Assembly: GCA_014534095.1 (NCBI GenBank)
Contig: JACVSD010000046.1
Location: forward strand, 1-12,976
Reading direction: 5' to 3'
Source of the DNA: Nitrospiraceae bacterium
Lineage (GTDB): Bacteria; Nitrospirota; Nitrospiria; Nitrospirales; Nitrospiraceae
Length of the DNA: 12,976 nucleotides
Part shown: positions 1 to 7,887 of the stretch, piece by piece
How positions within the stretch are numbered: the stretch's first letter is position 1
Layout: every line of letters starts with the position of its first letter
Notes under the pieces: generated by a model
Told to the model about the DNA's origin: nothing
Database searches by the model: none
What the model saw: only the letters and a program-made list of their open reading frames with translations
Translations under genes and position numbers: made by a program

Positions 1-377
1 GAAGGAAGTGGCACGCCGGGCAATGTTAGGGCATCCACTAACAGGTAGTCAGGCGGAGGGTCTAAGCCAGCGATGGCCCGGCGCATCGCCAGCCTGGTCG
101 CCTCCAGGATATTGATCGCATCGATTTCACCGGCATCCGCCGAGCCGACTCCTATTGCCACCGCCTTCTTAAAAATGGCGGCGAACAACTCCTGCCGCTC
201 CGATTCGGTCAACTGTTTTGAGTCGTTGACTCCCGGAAGGCGGCAACTGAAAGGGAGAATGACCGCGGCGGCCACCACCGGGCCGGCTAGCGGTCCACGG
301 CCTGCTTCATCAAGACCAGCAATGTGGCGATAGCCACAGAACCATGCCTCTTGTTCGAACTCCTTGGTTGGTCCCAA
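1..377 (-). CDS. rnhB: Ribonuclease HII, N-terminal part (cut by window edge)
   Basis: RNase HII nicks 5' of ribonucleotides embedded in DNA and starts ribonucleotide excision repair; it acts in the cytoplasm. About 125 residues are visible, and the C-terminus lies beyond position 1. Reading leftward, GLDEAGRGPLAG holds the catalytic Asp-Glu pair, GVNDSKQLT follows the usual spacing, and YLLVDAL carries the third acidic residue; the fourth should lie outside the window. There is no ATG in frame between the rplS stop and the GLDEAG motif. The only sensible start is TTG at 377-375, preceded 4 nt upstream by a G-rich ribosome binding site (390-382), giving an N-terminus of LGPTKEFEQEAWFCGYR. It is the last visible gene of the ffh-rplS operon, 75 nt after rplS and in the same frame. 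Identity is secure; the TTG start is inferred. Confidence 0.93.
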   Translation of the reverse strand, partial: MGPTKEFEQEAWFCGYRHIAGLDEAGRGPLAGPVVAAAVILPFSCRLPGVNDSKQLTESERQELFAAIFKKAVAIGVGSADAGEIDAINILEATRLAMRRAIAGLDPPPDYLLVDALTLPGVPLP

Positions 378-452
378 CAGGCCTCCCCCCAGATCCGACG
401 CTCCGACCGAGGCAACCGACCTCCCCTCAAAGTTGCGCGCATCGAGGGCGGA

Positions 453-848
453 TCAGGCCTTGGCCGTCTCCGCGGCGGCTGGAGCGGCGGCCTTGCTCTC
501 CGCGACATACTCGCGCTCTTCCACCTTGGCAAACTTGCCTTTCTTGCCGCGCAAATAGTAGAGCTTGGCCCGTCTGACACGCCCCTGTCGGACGACGTCC
601 ACTTTGGTGACGATGGGAGAATGCACGGGGAATATGCGCTCCACTCCTACGCCATAGGACAGCTTACGCACGGTGAAGGTTTCGGTATTCAGGGCGCCCT
701 TGCGCGCGATGACCGTGCCTTCATAGACCTGGATGCGTTCCTTTTCGCCTTCCACCACTTTGACATGGACCCGGACAGTGTCCCCGATCTCAAACACGGG
801 TGTCGATTTCTTGGTGAACGACTTCTGAATACGTTCCAACTGATTCAT
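453..848 (-). CDS. rplS: 50S ribosomal protein L19
   Basis: L19 lies at the 30S-50S interface of the large subunit. The 131-residue product starts [14 protein letters not shown] and has the family's [20 protein letters not shown] block, then [10 protein letters not shown], the [13 protein letters not shown] segment and [14 protein letters not shown] near the end. The start was set at ATG 848-846 because the family begins at MNQLERI and a GGAGGAGG site lies 9 nt upstream; a longer frame reaching 911 would run into trmD. It begins 4 nt after the trmD stop, so translation is probably coupled. The E. coli protein is about 115 residues, and the extra length here is an Ala-rich, Lys/Glu-bearing tail after the conserved core (roughly residues 113-131), likely disordered. 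Confidence 0.97.
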   Translation of the reverse strand: MNQLERIQKSFTKKSTPVFEIGDTVRVHVKVVEGEKERIQVYEGTVIARKGALNTETFTVRKLSYGVGVERIFPVHSPIVTKVDVVRQGRVRRAKLYYLRGKKGKFAKVEEREYVAESKAAAPAAAETAKA

Positions 849-852
849 AGCC

Positions 853-1638
853 CTATCCCTCCTCCCCACATCGAACAGGCATCGTCGCGATACCTTCGCT
901 AATAAGTTCATTGAGCAACCGTTGATCTTCGTCGGTGAGCAGCCGATCTCTGAGGAGATCCGGGCGCCTCATATAGGTGCTCCGCAGGGCTTGCTTACGT
1001 CGCCACTGGCGAATCGCCTCATGGTGGCCTGACAGCAGCACATCGGGCACGCCCATGCCTCGCACCTCCGCCGGCCTGGTGTAGTGCGGATATTCGAGCA
1101 GGGAATCGGAGAAGGATTCTTCAACCACAGACTCCGGATCGCCCAAAACTCCGGGAACCAATCTCGCCGATGCATCGATCAATACGAGGGCGGGCAATTC
1201 ACCGCCCGTAAGGACATAATCCCCGACAGAAACTTCTTCTGGGCACAGCGCCATCCTGACACGTTCGTCAACACCTTCGTAATGCCCGCAGAGGATTACC
1301 ATCCGTCGGCTCTCTGCCGCAAGATTTTTGGCGTATTCCTGGGTGAACGGACGACCGTGAGGAGAGGGATACAACAGGCGGATCTCTTCTCCTTGCTGCC
1401 TGGCCTCGGCCCGAAGCGCCTCCACCGCTCGCAAGATGGGCTCTGCTTTCATGACCATCCCCGCGCCACCGCCATAGGGTACATCGTCAGCCACTTTATG
1501 ACGATCCGTCGTAAAGTCCCGCAGGTTGTGCACGTGAACCTCCAACAGAGCCTTGTCGTGCGCCCGCTTGAGCATGCTCTGCCCTAACACCGGGGCTACC
1601 ATGTCGGGGAACAGCGTCAGGACCTCGAAGCGCAACAT
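853..1638 (-). CDS. trmD: tRNA (guanine-N1-)-methyltransferase TrmD
   Basis: TrmD transfers a methyl group from S-adenosylmethionine to N1 of G37 in tRNAs with a G at position 36, preventing +1 frameshifts. The 261-residue protein shows the SPOUT trefoil-knot signature: [10 protein letters not shown] (residues 55-64), [12 protein letters not shown] (116-127) and [15 protein letters not shown] (137-151), which form the knot and the cofactor pocket. [14 protein letters not shown] follows, with Asp178 as the likely general base. The C-terminal helical tRNA-binding domain includes the RRKQAL segment. The start is ATG 1638-1636 ([13 protein letters not shown]), the family's usual beginning; a 7-residue upstream extension overlapping rimM was rejected. 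Only one base separates it from the rimM stop, and its own ribosome site is weak, so it is probably translated by reinitiation. Length is normal (E. coli 255). Confidence 0.97.
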   Translation of the reverse strand: MLRFEVLTLFPDMVAPVLGQSMLKRAHDKALLEVHVHNLRDFTTDRHKVADDVPYGGGAGMVMKAEPILRAVEALRAEARQQGEEIRLLYPSPHGRPFTQEYAKNLAAESRRMVILCGHYEGVDERVRMALCPEEVSVGDYVLTGGELPALVLIDASARLVPGVLGDPESVVEESFSDSLLEYPHYTRPAEVRGMGVPDVLLSGHHEAIRQWRRKQALRSTYMRRPDLLRDRLLTDEDQRLLNELISEGIATMPVRCGEEG

Positions 1639-1639
1639 C

Positions 1640-2158
1640 TTACTCGTCCAGTCCTTCAATCATGTGCACCGTCATGATTCGCTGCTCAAGATCGACCCCC
1701 GCCACGACTTCTCTTGCGGCTGGAATCAGGATTTCCTTGGGTCCCTGACGGACGACGAAAATGTGGTTGCCGGGCGATTCCCAAATCTGCTCCAGTACAC
1801 CGAGGGATCTTCCCTGATCGGTCTGCACCGTGAGCCCGACAAGATCACACTCATAGTACTGTCCAGGGGGCAGCGACGGCAGTGTGCCACGAGCCGCCTG
1901 CAAGAGCGCGCCCCGCCACAGTGCAGCGTCTTCAGGATTCGTGAGCCCGGCTAGTCCGATAATAAAGCTGCCGCCCGCGCGTCGAACATGCAGGACGGTC
2001 GTCTCCATGGTATCGCCATGCTTCCCGGCTAACGTGACATGCGTCAAAGCTTCCAAGCGGCCCGGCACATCAGTAAGCGAGCGAACCTTGACCTCGCCTT
2101 TGACGCCAAAGGCTCGCTCGATTTGTCCGACAGTCACGGTATCTGTCTGAGTCACCAT
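1640..2158 (-). CDS. rimM: Ribosome maturation factor RimM
   Basis: RimM binds S19 and helps mature the 30S head domain of 16S rRNA. The 172-residue product has an N-terminal RimM barrel (about residues 8-90) opening with VGQIERAFGVKGEVKVRSLTD, and a C-terminal PRC-barrel (about 98-168) with YYECDLVGLTV, LGVLEQIWESPGNHIFVV and EILIPAAREVV, ending in the acidic MIEGLDE. The start is ATG 2158-2156 (MVTQTDTVTVGQIE). A 19-residue basic extension into rpsP is possible but looks like read-through of the S16 tail in another frame. No clear Shine-Dalgarno sequence precedes this ATG: the 13-nt gap after rpsP is C-rich on the coding strand, so coupling to S16 translation is likely. Length is typical (E. 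coli 182). Confidence 0.95.
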   Translation of the reverse strand: MVTQTDTVTVGQIERAFGVKGEVKVRSLTDVPGRLEALTHVTLAGKHGDTMETTVLHVRRAGGSFIIGLAGLTNPEDAALWRGALLQAARGTLPSLPPGQYYECDLVGLTVQTDQGRSLGVLEQIWESPGNHIFVVRQGPKEILIPAAREVVAGVDLEQRIMTVHMIEGLDE

Positions 2159-2171
2159 GTGTTGTGGGGGG

Positions 2172-2462
2172 TTACTTTGAGGCGGTTTTCTTCTGGGCCG
2201 CTTTTTCCGTTTCAAACTGCTTCCATACCCCCGCTCGGCGGAGCAATGTCCGCACGGTCACGGACGGCTGAGCCCCCTGTCGCAACCACGTTAAGACCCG
2301 GTCCTGCTTCAACTCCGGCAGGCCGGCCTCCTTCAAAGGATCGAAGATGCCGAGGATCTCCAGAAACCGTCCATCGCGGGCCTTGCGGGAATCGGCCGCC
2401 ACAAGCCGGTACATCGGACGCTTATGTCTACCTGTCCGAGCCAATCTCAAATGAACTGCCAC
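2172..2462 (-). CDS. rpsP: 30S ribosomal protein S16
   Basis: S16 binds 16S rRNA early in 30S assembly. The 96-residue sequence opens MAVHLRLARTGRHKRPMYRL and continues VAADSRKARDGRFLEILGIFDP, the standard S16 fold signature, followed by DRVLTWLRQGAQPSVTVRTLLRRAG. It closes with a short Lys/Ala-rich tail. The start codon is GTG (2462-2460), supported by a perfect AAGGAGG ribosome site 6 nt upstream. It is the second gene of the ffh operon, 54 nt after ffh and 13 nt before rimM. Many bacteria have a small KH-domain gene between rpsP and rimM; none fits here. The spacer before it holds a palindrome that may control its translation. Confidence 0.97.
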   Translation of the reverse strand: MAVHLRLARTGRHKRPMYRLVAADSRKARDGRFLEILGIFDPLKEAGLPELKQDRVLTWLRQGAQPSVTVRTLLRRAGVWKQFETEKAAQKKTASK

Positions 2463-2475
2463 GACTCTCCTCCTT

Positions 2476-2502
2476 TACACTCCCCGTACACTCCGCGGAG
2501 TG
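2476..2502 (-). promoter_or_regulatory. Possible structured leader ahead of rpsP
   Basis: The 54-nt ffh-rpsP spacer contains a perfect 14-nt palindrome CACTCCGCGGAGTG (2489-2502). A second copy of GGAGTGTA follows on the coding strand (2483-2476), directly before the S16 ribosome binding site. In RNA the CACUCC arm could pair with either GGAGUG copy. One pairing gives a short hairpin; the other gives a larger hairpin ending next to the AAAGGAGG site. The repeats are seen directly; a role in translation control or mRNA processing is inference. Confidence 0.4.
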
Positions 2503-2517
2503 CGGTCAGAACAACTG

Positions 2518-3864
2518 TTACATCGAACGCATGAGTTGAGCGAGTTGTCGACGCCCCCCTGCGCCTGTCATCGCTTTGGCCATCTTCCTGGCAGACAGGA
2601 ATTGCTTGATCAACCGATTGACCTCCTGCACCGTCGTTCCACTGCCCCGCGCGATGCGCTTCTTCCGGCTGCCATTGATGATTGTGTGGTCTCGGCGTTC
2701 ACGCAGGGTCATGGAATCGATCATCGCCGCCACGCGGTTCATCTCCCGCTCTGGCTTCTCACCTTCGATGGCACTTTTCAACTTCTGCCCGCCGGGCAAC
2801 ATGGCCAATATTTGCTCAAACGAGCCGAGCCGGCTCATTTGCCCCAATTGCGCGCGAAAATCCTCCAACGTGAATGTATCGCTCGTCAGTCGTTTCTGCG
2901 CCTCTTCGGCCTGCTCGCGCGTGAACGTCTCCTGCGCCTTCTCGATGAGCGATAGGACGTCTCCCATGCCGAGAATCCGTGAGGCCATTCGGTCCGGGTG
3001 GAATGGCTCGAGCGCTTCCAGCTTTTCTCCCATGCCCAGGAATTTGATCGGCTTGCCCGTGGCGGCACGAATGGACAGGACGGCTCCGCCCCGCGCATCG
3101 CCTTCCACTTTCGTCAGGATGATCCCGGTGAGGCCGACCTTTTGATCGAACTGACCGGCCATCGTCACGGCATCCTGGCCGGTCATGGCATCCGCCACGA
3201 GCAGCACTTCATGCGGAGCGACAGCGGTCTTCACCGCAACCAGTTCTCCCATCAAATCTTCATCGATGTGCAGGCGCCCACCGGTATCCAAGACGACGAG
3301 ATCGAAGCCTTGTTCACGCCCTCGGTCCACGCCGGCCTGACACATGCGGACCACGTCCGTCCGGGTGGCGTCGACCTGATCGTGCCGATGTACCTCCACG
3401 CCCAGATCACGCCCTAAGGCACTGAGCTGCTCGCCGGCTGCGGGGCGGCGAGGATCCGCCGCCACCAAGAGCACCCGCTTCCCCTGGCCTTTGAACAAAC
3501 GGGCCAGCTTTCCGCAGGTGGTTGTTTTGCCCGCGCCCTGTAGTCCAACCATCATCACGATCGTCGGGGGCTGTGAGTTGAGCGCAAGGCCCGTGCGTTC
3601 ACGGCCCATCATCTCGCTGAGCTCTTCCCAAACGACTTTGACGACCTGATGCCCGGGCGTCAGACTTTGCAGCACCTCCTGCCCGACGGCCTTCTGGCGG
3701 ACCCGTTCAATGAAGTCCTTGACGATTTTGAAATTGACGTCAGCCTCAAGCAAGGCTAATCGGACTTCCTTGAGGGCCTCGGCAATATTCTCCTCGGAGA
3801 GCACACCCTGCCCACGAAGCTTCTTTAAGATTCGTTCAAATTTCTCGCTCAGGGCGTCAAGCAT
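2518..3864 (-). CDS. ffh: Signal recognition particle protein Ffh
   Basis: Ffh (SRP54) binds 4.5S RNA and signal sequences on nascent chains and, with FtsY, docks ribosomes at the inner membrane. The 448-residue protein has an N helical bundle (1-85), a GTPase G domain (100-295) and an M domain (from about 325). G1 is GLQGAGKT (107-114), then DPRRPAAGEQL (137-147), DTGGR at 193-197, DAMTGQDAV (225-233) and TKVEGDARGG (251-260). The RNA-binding GSRKKRIARGSG (398-409) is intact. Oddities: the G3 motif is normally DTAGR and here is DTGGR, and the G4 motif normally ends in Asp (TKxD) and here reads TKVE; both were confirmed at codon level. The ATG start at 3864 matches the family, but its ribosome site is weak. 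It heads the operon, behind a sigma70-like promoter at 3946-3974. Confidence 0.97.
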   Translation of the reverse strand: MLDALSEKFERILKKLRGQGVLSEENIAEALKEVRLALLEADVNFKIVKDFIERVRQKAVGQEVLQSLTPGHQVVKVVWEELSEMMGRERTGLALNSQPPTIVMMVGLQGAGKTTTCGKLARLFKGQGKRVLLVAADPRRPAAGEQLSALGRDLGVEVHRHDQVDATRTDVVRMCQAGVDRGREQGFDLVVLDTGGRLHIDEDLMGELVAVKTAVAPHEVLLVADAMTGQDAVTMAGQFDQKVGLTGIILTKVEGDARGGAVLSIRAATGKPIKFLGMGEKLEALEPFHPDRMASRILGMGDVLSLIEKAQETFTREQAEEAQKRLTSDTFTLEDFRAQLGQMSRLGSFEQILAMLPGGQKLKSAIEGEKPEREMNRVAAMIDSMTLRERRDHTIINGSRKKRIARGSGTTVQEVNRLIKQFLSARKMAKAMTGAGGRRQLAQLMRSM

Positions 3865-3945
3865 GGGATCACAAAGAAAGAGGCCATCGAAGCCTTGGGT
3901 CAGATCTCCGATCGCCTCATAAGGTGTCGTAAAAGAGATTCGGCG

Positions 3946-3974
3946 AGTCTATAGAACGCCCGGCCTCAAGTCAA
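3946..3974 (-). promoter_or_regulatory. Sigma70-like promoter for the ffh operon
   Basis: On the minus strand TTGACT (3974-3969) is followed after exactly 17 nt by TAGACT (3951-3946). Transcription would begin near 3939, leaving a leader of about 75 nt before the ffh ATG. The -35 matches the consensus at 5 of 6 bases and the -10 at 4 of 6. It stands back to back with the promoter of the small membrane protein gene. The assignment is by pattern only. Confidence 0.6.
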
Positions 3975-3993
3975 GGAGACGTGCTCAGTTTTA

Positions 3994-4022
3994 TTGACAT
4001 ACCGGCACCCTTCGGATATGGT
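3994..4022 (+). promoter_or_regulatory. Sigma70-like promoter for the DUF4321-type gene
   Basis: A perfect -35 box TTGACA (3994-3999) is followed after 17 nt by TATGGT (4017-4022), which matches the -10 consensus at 4 of 6 positions. The start of transcription would be near 4029, only about 33 nt before the GTG at 4062. This supports the downstream start of that gene: an upstream GTG at 3981 would lie ahead of the promoter. Confidence 0.6.
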
Positions 4023-4061
4023 TCGCAGCGGTTTTCTGGGCACAGTCATGGGGGCAGCAGC

Positions 4062-4322
4062 GTGCGGAAATCACCCTGGATCCTTGTCATCTTCTTACTG
4101 ATTGGCGGATTGCTTGGCGGCATTTTGGGGGAGGTGCTTCATGTGATGGCTCCTCAAGGGACCATTCAGAGCATCTTCTCAACACATTTCACACCGGGGA
4201 TCAACCCGCCCCTCACGCTGGATCTCATTCTCGTCAAACTGACATTTGGATTTAGCATCAAGGTGAACATCCTCAGCATCTTAGGCATGTTCGTGGGCGT
4301 CTACCTCTACAAGCATGTCTGA
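4062..4322 (+). CDS. Small two-helix membrane protein, DUF4321-like
   Basis: The 86-residue product, starting V(M)RKSPWILVIFLLIGG, resembles the DUF4321 family of small integral membrane proteins; its function is unknown. It has a first transmembrane helix at about residues 5-26 that is Gly-rich (GGLLGGILGE). A polar loop with TPGINPPLTLDLILVKLTFGFSIK follows, and a second helix at about 62-83 ends in YLYKHV. The resemblance is recalled from family style (the KSPW start, GGLLGGILGE, NPP-TLDL and LTFGFSIK), not searched. The GTG at 4062 was chosen because the conserved part begins there, a G-run lies 7 nt upstream and a good promoter ends about 33 nt before it; an upstream GTG at 3981 would add 27 residues of unlikely sequence. 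It is divergent from ffh and convergent with uvrB, and is transcribed alone. Confidence 0.8.
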   Translation: MRKSPWILVIFLLIGGLLGGILGEVLHVMAPQGTIQSIFSTHFTPGINPPLTLDLILVKLTFGFSIKVNILSILGMFVGVYLYKHV

Positions 4323-4364
4323 ACCAGGGGCGGGAGGATGACGCGAATCACCTTCACGGCACTA

Positions 4365-6383
<2,019 letters not shown>

Positions 6384-6402
6384 CTTACCAAACGGTTCAA
6401 TC

Positions 6403-6418
6403 CCGTACTACTGCACAG
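6403..6418 (-). promoter_or_regulatory. Partial LexA/SOS-like box upstream of uvrB
   Basis: On the uvrB coding strand CTGT, eight bases, then ACGG match the gamma-proteobacterial LexA pattern CTGT-N8-ACAG at 7 of 8 positions. It ends 19 nt before the start codon, where an operator would act. The LexA site used by this phylum is not known to me, and the match could be chance, so this is a weak call. Confidence 0.25.
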
Positions 6419-6427
6419 AGGGGGACC

Positions 6428-6466
6428 AAAATAAAAAGAGGGCCGCCGGATGGTCCGACAGCCCTC
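6428..6466 (-). terminator. Rho-independent terminator after the RRM gene
   Basis: On the minus strand, 6466-6454 pairs with 6450-6438 as a continuous 13-bp stem (outer GAGGGC with GCCCTC, two inner G-U wobbles) around a CCA loop. TTTTTATTTT follows directly (6437-6428). It begins 23 nt after the RRM stop codon and separates that transcript from uvrB. The opposite strand lacks a T tract, so it acts in one direction. Confidence 0.9.
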
Positions 6467-6488
6467 CAGGATACAGAACAACTCTAGA

Positions 6489-6803
6489 CTAGCGGCCGCC
6501 GAATCCGCCGCCACCGCCGTATCCACCACGACCTCCACCTCCGCCGGAACGCGGTTCCTGAGGTCGGGCTTCGTTGACCGTCAACGTCCGTCCGCCCAAA
6601 TCAGTGCCGTTCAAGGCGGTAATCGCCGCTTGAGCCTCGGCATCGGACGTCATTTCGACGAATCCAAATCCACGGGACTGGCCGGTGAACTTATCGGTGA
6701 TAATGCGGGCAGACGCAACTGACCCATGCGCTGCGAACAAATCGCTCAGCTGTTGCTCAGTCGTAGAATACGGCAGACCGCCTACGTAGATCTTCGAACC
6801 CAT
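6489..6803 (-). CDS. Glycine-rich RRM RNA-binding protein
   Basis: This 104-residue protein is one RNA recognition motif plus a short Gly/Arg tail. RNP2 is KIYVGGLPY (residues 4-12) and RNP1 is RGFGFVEM (44-51), with the aromatic residues that stack on RNA bases. The fold ends at about NEARPQ. Residues 85-104 are almost only Gly, Arg, Tyr and Phe (GGYGGGGGFGGR). Such proteins in cyanobacteria and other bacteria are often cold-induced and bind single-stranded RNA; the role here is not known. The ATG at 6803 has a full AAAGGAGG site 6 nt upstream. A strong terminator follows, so the mRNA probably ends there. Upstream lies a 256-nt gap without a gene, in which no convincing promoter was found but a pyrimidine-rich tract and an inverted repeat occur. 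Confidence 0.94.
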   Translation of the reverse strand: MGSKIYVGGLPYSTTEQQLSDLFAAHGSVASARIITDKFTGQSRGFGFVEMTSDAEAQAAITALNGTDLGGRTLTVNEARPQEPRSGGGGGRGGYGGGGGFGGR

Positions 6804-6842
6804 CGGGTTCCTCCTTTGAGAAAATGGTGTTGTCTTGGACTC

Positions 6843-6874
6843 GAGAAAGGAAAGAGGAAGGAGTGGGCAGAAGA
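6843..6874 (-). promoter_or_regulatory. Pyrimidine-rich tract in the RRM leader, may pair with the ribosome site
   Basis: On the minus strand 6874-6843 is nearly all C and T, ending 39 nt before the RRM start codon. It contains CTCCTT (6863-6858), which is complementary to AAGGAG inside the gene's ribosome binding site (6817-6810). Pairing would hide that site. The composition is plainly visible; the regulatory meaning is inference. Confidence 0.3.
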
Positions 6875-6993
6875 CGTCAACACAGCGGCGGCTTAGCTCT
6901 GGCTTCCGATCGGATTCCCGGAAAGGACCAAAACAACATCGGTTCAGGCCTTGTCACTTCAGTGCTTGCTGCCAGGCCCCTCGCAAACAAGCG

Positions 6994-7015
6994 TTCTCAT
7001 GCTACTCCATGAGAA
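6994..7015. repeat. Perfect inverted repeat, 8-bp arms
   Basis: TTCTCATG (6994-7001) and CATGAGAA (7008-7015) are exact reverse complements separated by 6 nt. It lies about 45 nt past the stop codon of the secreted concanavalin-like gene and 190 nt upstream of the RRM start. Neither strand has a run of T after it, so it is not a classical terminator. It may be an operator or an mRNA 3'-end hairpin. Confidence 0.55.
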
Positions 7016-7059
7016 AGAAGAAAGGCAAGATTCATCACTCGATTCCATCCAATGGACCG

Positions 7060-7821
7060 TCAATAGGCGGCCGGAGCCGACAAGGGACGGTGTGAAAACA
7101 GCGGTACGGCGTGGAAACTGTCGAAAAGTAAAGAGGAATCGCCATGGACGAGTAAGCCAACCTGGCCCAGGCCGAGCGACTGATCTTCCACTGACAGGAC
7201 CAGCGTGCCATCGACAAACGTTTCAATGAAGTCCTTACTGATGATGGTATTGCGTTGCACTCTGAGCGTATGCCAATCCACCGGCTTAAATTGCACCGAC
7301 GCACGAGCGAGCAACGTCTCTTGCCCCTCCATCACGCGGACGACCTGAACCGTCTTTTTCTCCATGTCGACCTGAACCGCATAAAAATTCGCAGCGTCTT
7401 TCGCGCCGAACACCATGCCGCCGACTGCCGCCGTTCCCTCAACACCGCGGAACCGGACGGACAAATCGGGATACTCATAATTCAGGCCCTCTGCCATCAG
7501 CATCTGATAACAGCCGGCCACACACTGTGAGCGGGCCGCGACCACGTGCGGCCGGGAAGGCGCCGTCTCGTCCTTACGCACGGTCCATGACGCCTCGCTC
7601 CCTTCACCTGCGGCGCGTCCAATAAAACCGGCAGGCCGTTGATCGAGTGGATCTTGATCGAACGTCCACTTGTGGAAGAGTCCGCCCTTCGCCTGTTGGT
7701 TGAGGTTCGCTTCTTTTTCTTCGCGACTTTCCCGTTGGACCGCCCTTGCCAGGTCGTTGACTGTCAGAACGGTGAACCAGACCGTCGCCAACCCTATTAG
7801 GATCAGACAGGCTCGTTTCAT
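7060..7821 (-). CDS. Exported protein with a concanavalin A/laminin-G-like domain
   Basis: The 253-residue product begins MKRACLILIGLATVWFTVLT, a signal peptide or N-terminal anchor (about 1-27), followed by a charged linker. From FHKWTFDQDPLD (about 49) the sequence reads like a beta-sandwich of the ConA-like/DUF1080 type: DLSVRFRGVEG, GGMVFGAKDAANFYAVQVDMEKKTVQ (quoted in part), DWHTLRVQRN, IETFVDGTLVLSVED and GQVGLLVHGDSSLLFDSF. These are the typical strand patterns of secreted domains that bind or act on glycans. No catalytic residues can be assigned. A CVAGC pair (around residues 100-104) could form a disulfide outside the cytoplasm. The ATG at 7821 has AAGGTGA 6 nt upstream. It is the last of three minus-strand genes after the DUF255 gene and the 81-aa gene. 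The fold is a moderate call; the substrate is unknown. Confidence 0.7.
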   Translation of the reverse strand: MKRACLILIGLATVWFTVLTVNDLARAVQRESREEKEANLNQQAKGGLFHKWTFDQDPLDQRPAGFIGRAAGEGSEASWTVRKDETAPSRPHVVAARSQCVAGCYQMLMAEGLNYEYPDLSVRFRGVEGTAAVGGMVFGAKDAANFYAVQVDMEKKTVQVVRVMEGQETLLARASVQFKPVDWHTLRVQRNTIISKDFIETFVDGTLVLSVEDQSLGLGQVGLLVHGDSSLLFDSFHAVPLFSHRPLSAPAAY

Positions 7822-7848
7822 ATCAGGTCACCTTGTTTTGAATGCATG

Positions 7849-7862
7849 CGGCATTGATGCCG
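7849..7862. repeat. Short perfect hairpin between the 81-aa and concanavalin-like genes
   Basis: CGGCA and TGCCG flank a TTGA loop (TCAA on the coding strand) in the 66-nt spacer between these minus-strand genes. No T tract follows, so it is unlikely to terminate transcription; it could pause polymerase or protect the RNA end. It may be trivial. Confidence 0.35.
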
Positions 7863-7887
7863 AGTACCATTGAATGACTGGCCAACA

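Noticed and set aside
324..902. 192-codon plus-strand open frame opposite rplS and the rnhB start
   Set aside because: It is antisense to clearly conserved L19 and RNase HII coding sequence; the product resembles no family, and long shadow frames are common in GC-rich genes.
1084..1587. 167-codon plus-strand open frame opposite trmD
   Set aside because: It lies fully inside trmD on the other strand, has no ribosome site and no recognisable motif.
3865..3910. Short AGGC/GCCT hairpin followed by T-rich sequence in the ffh leader
   Set aside because: The stem is only 4 bp with a 7-nt loop and the T tract is interrupted by C, too weak for an attenuator call.
3900..3920. Six-codon upstream frame in the ffh leader (ATG AGG CGA ... 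TGA)
   Set aside because: There is no ribosome site before it and nothing in its codons suggests attenuation; such short frames arise by chance.
4323..4364. Possible terminator between the convergent DUF4321-like and uvrB genes
   Set aside because: The 42-nt spacer shows no convincing stem and no T tract in either direction.
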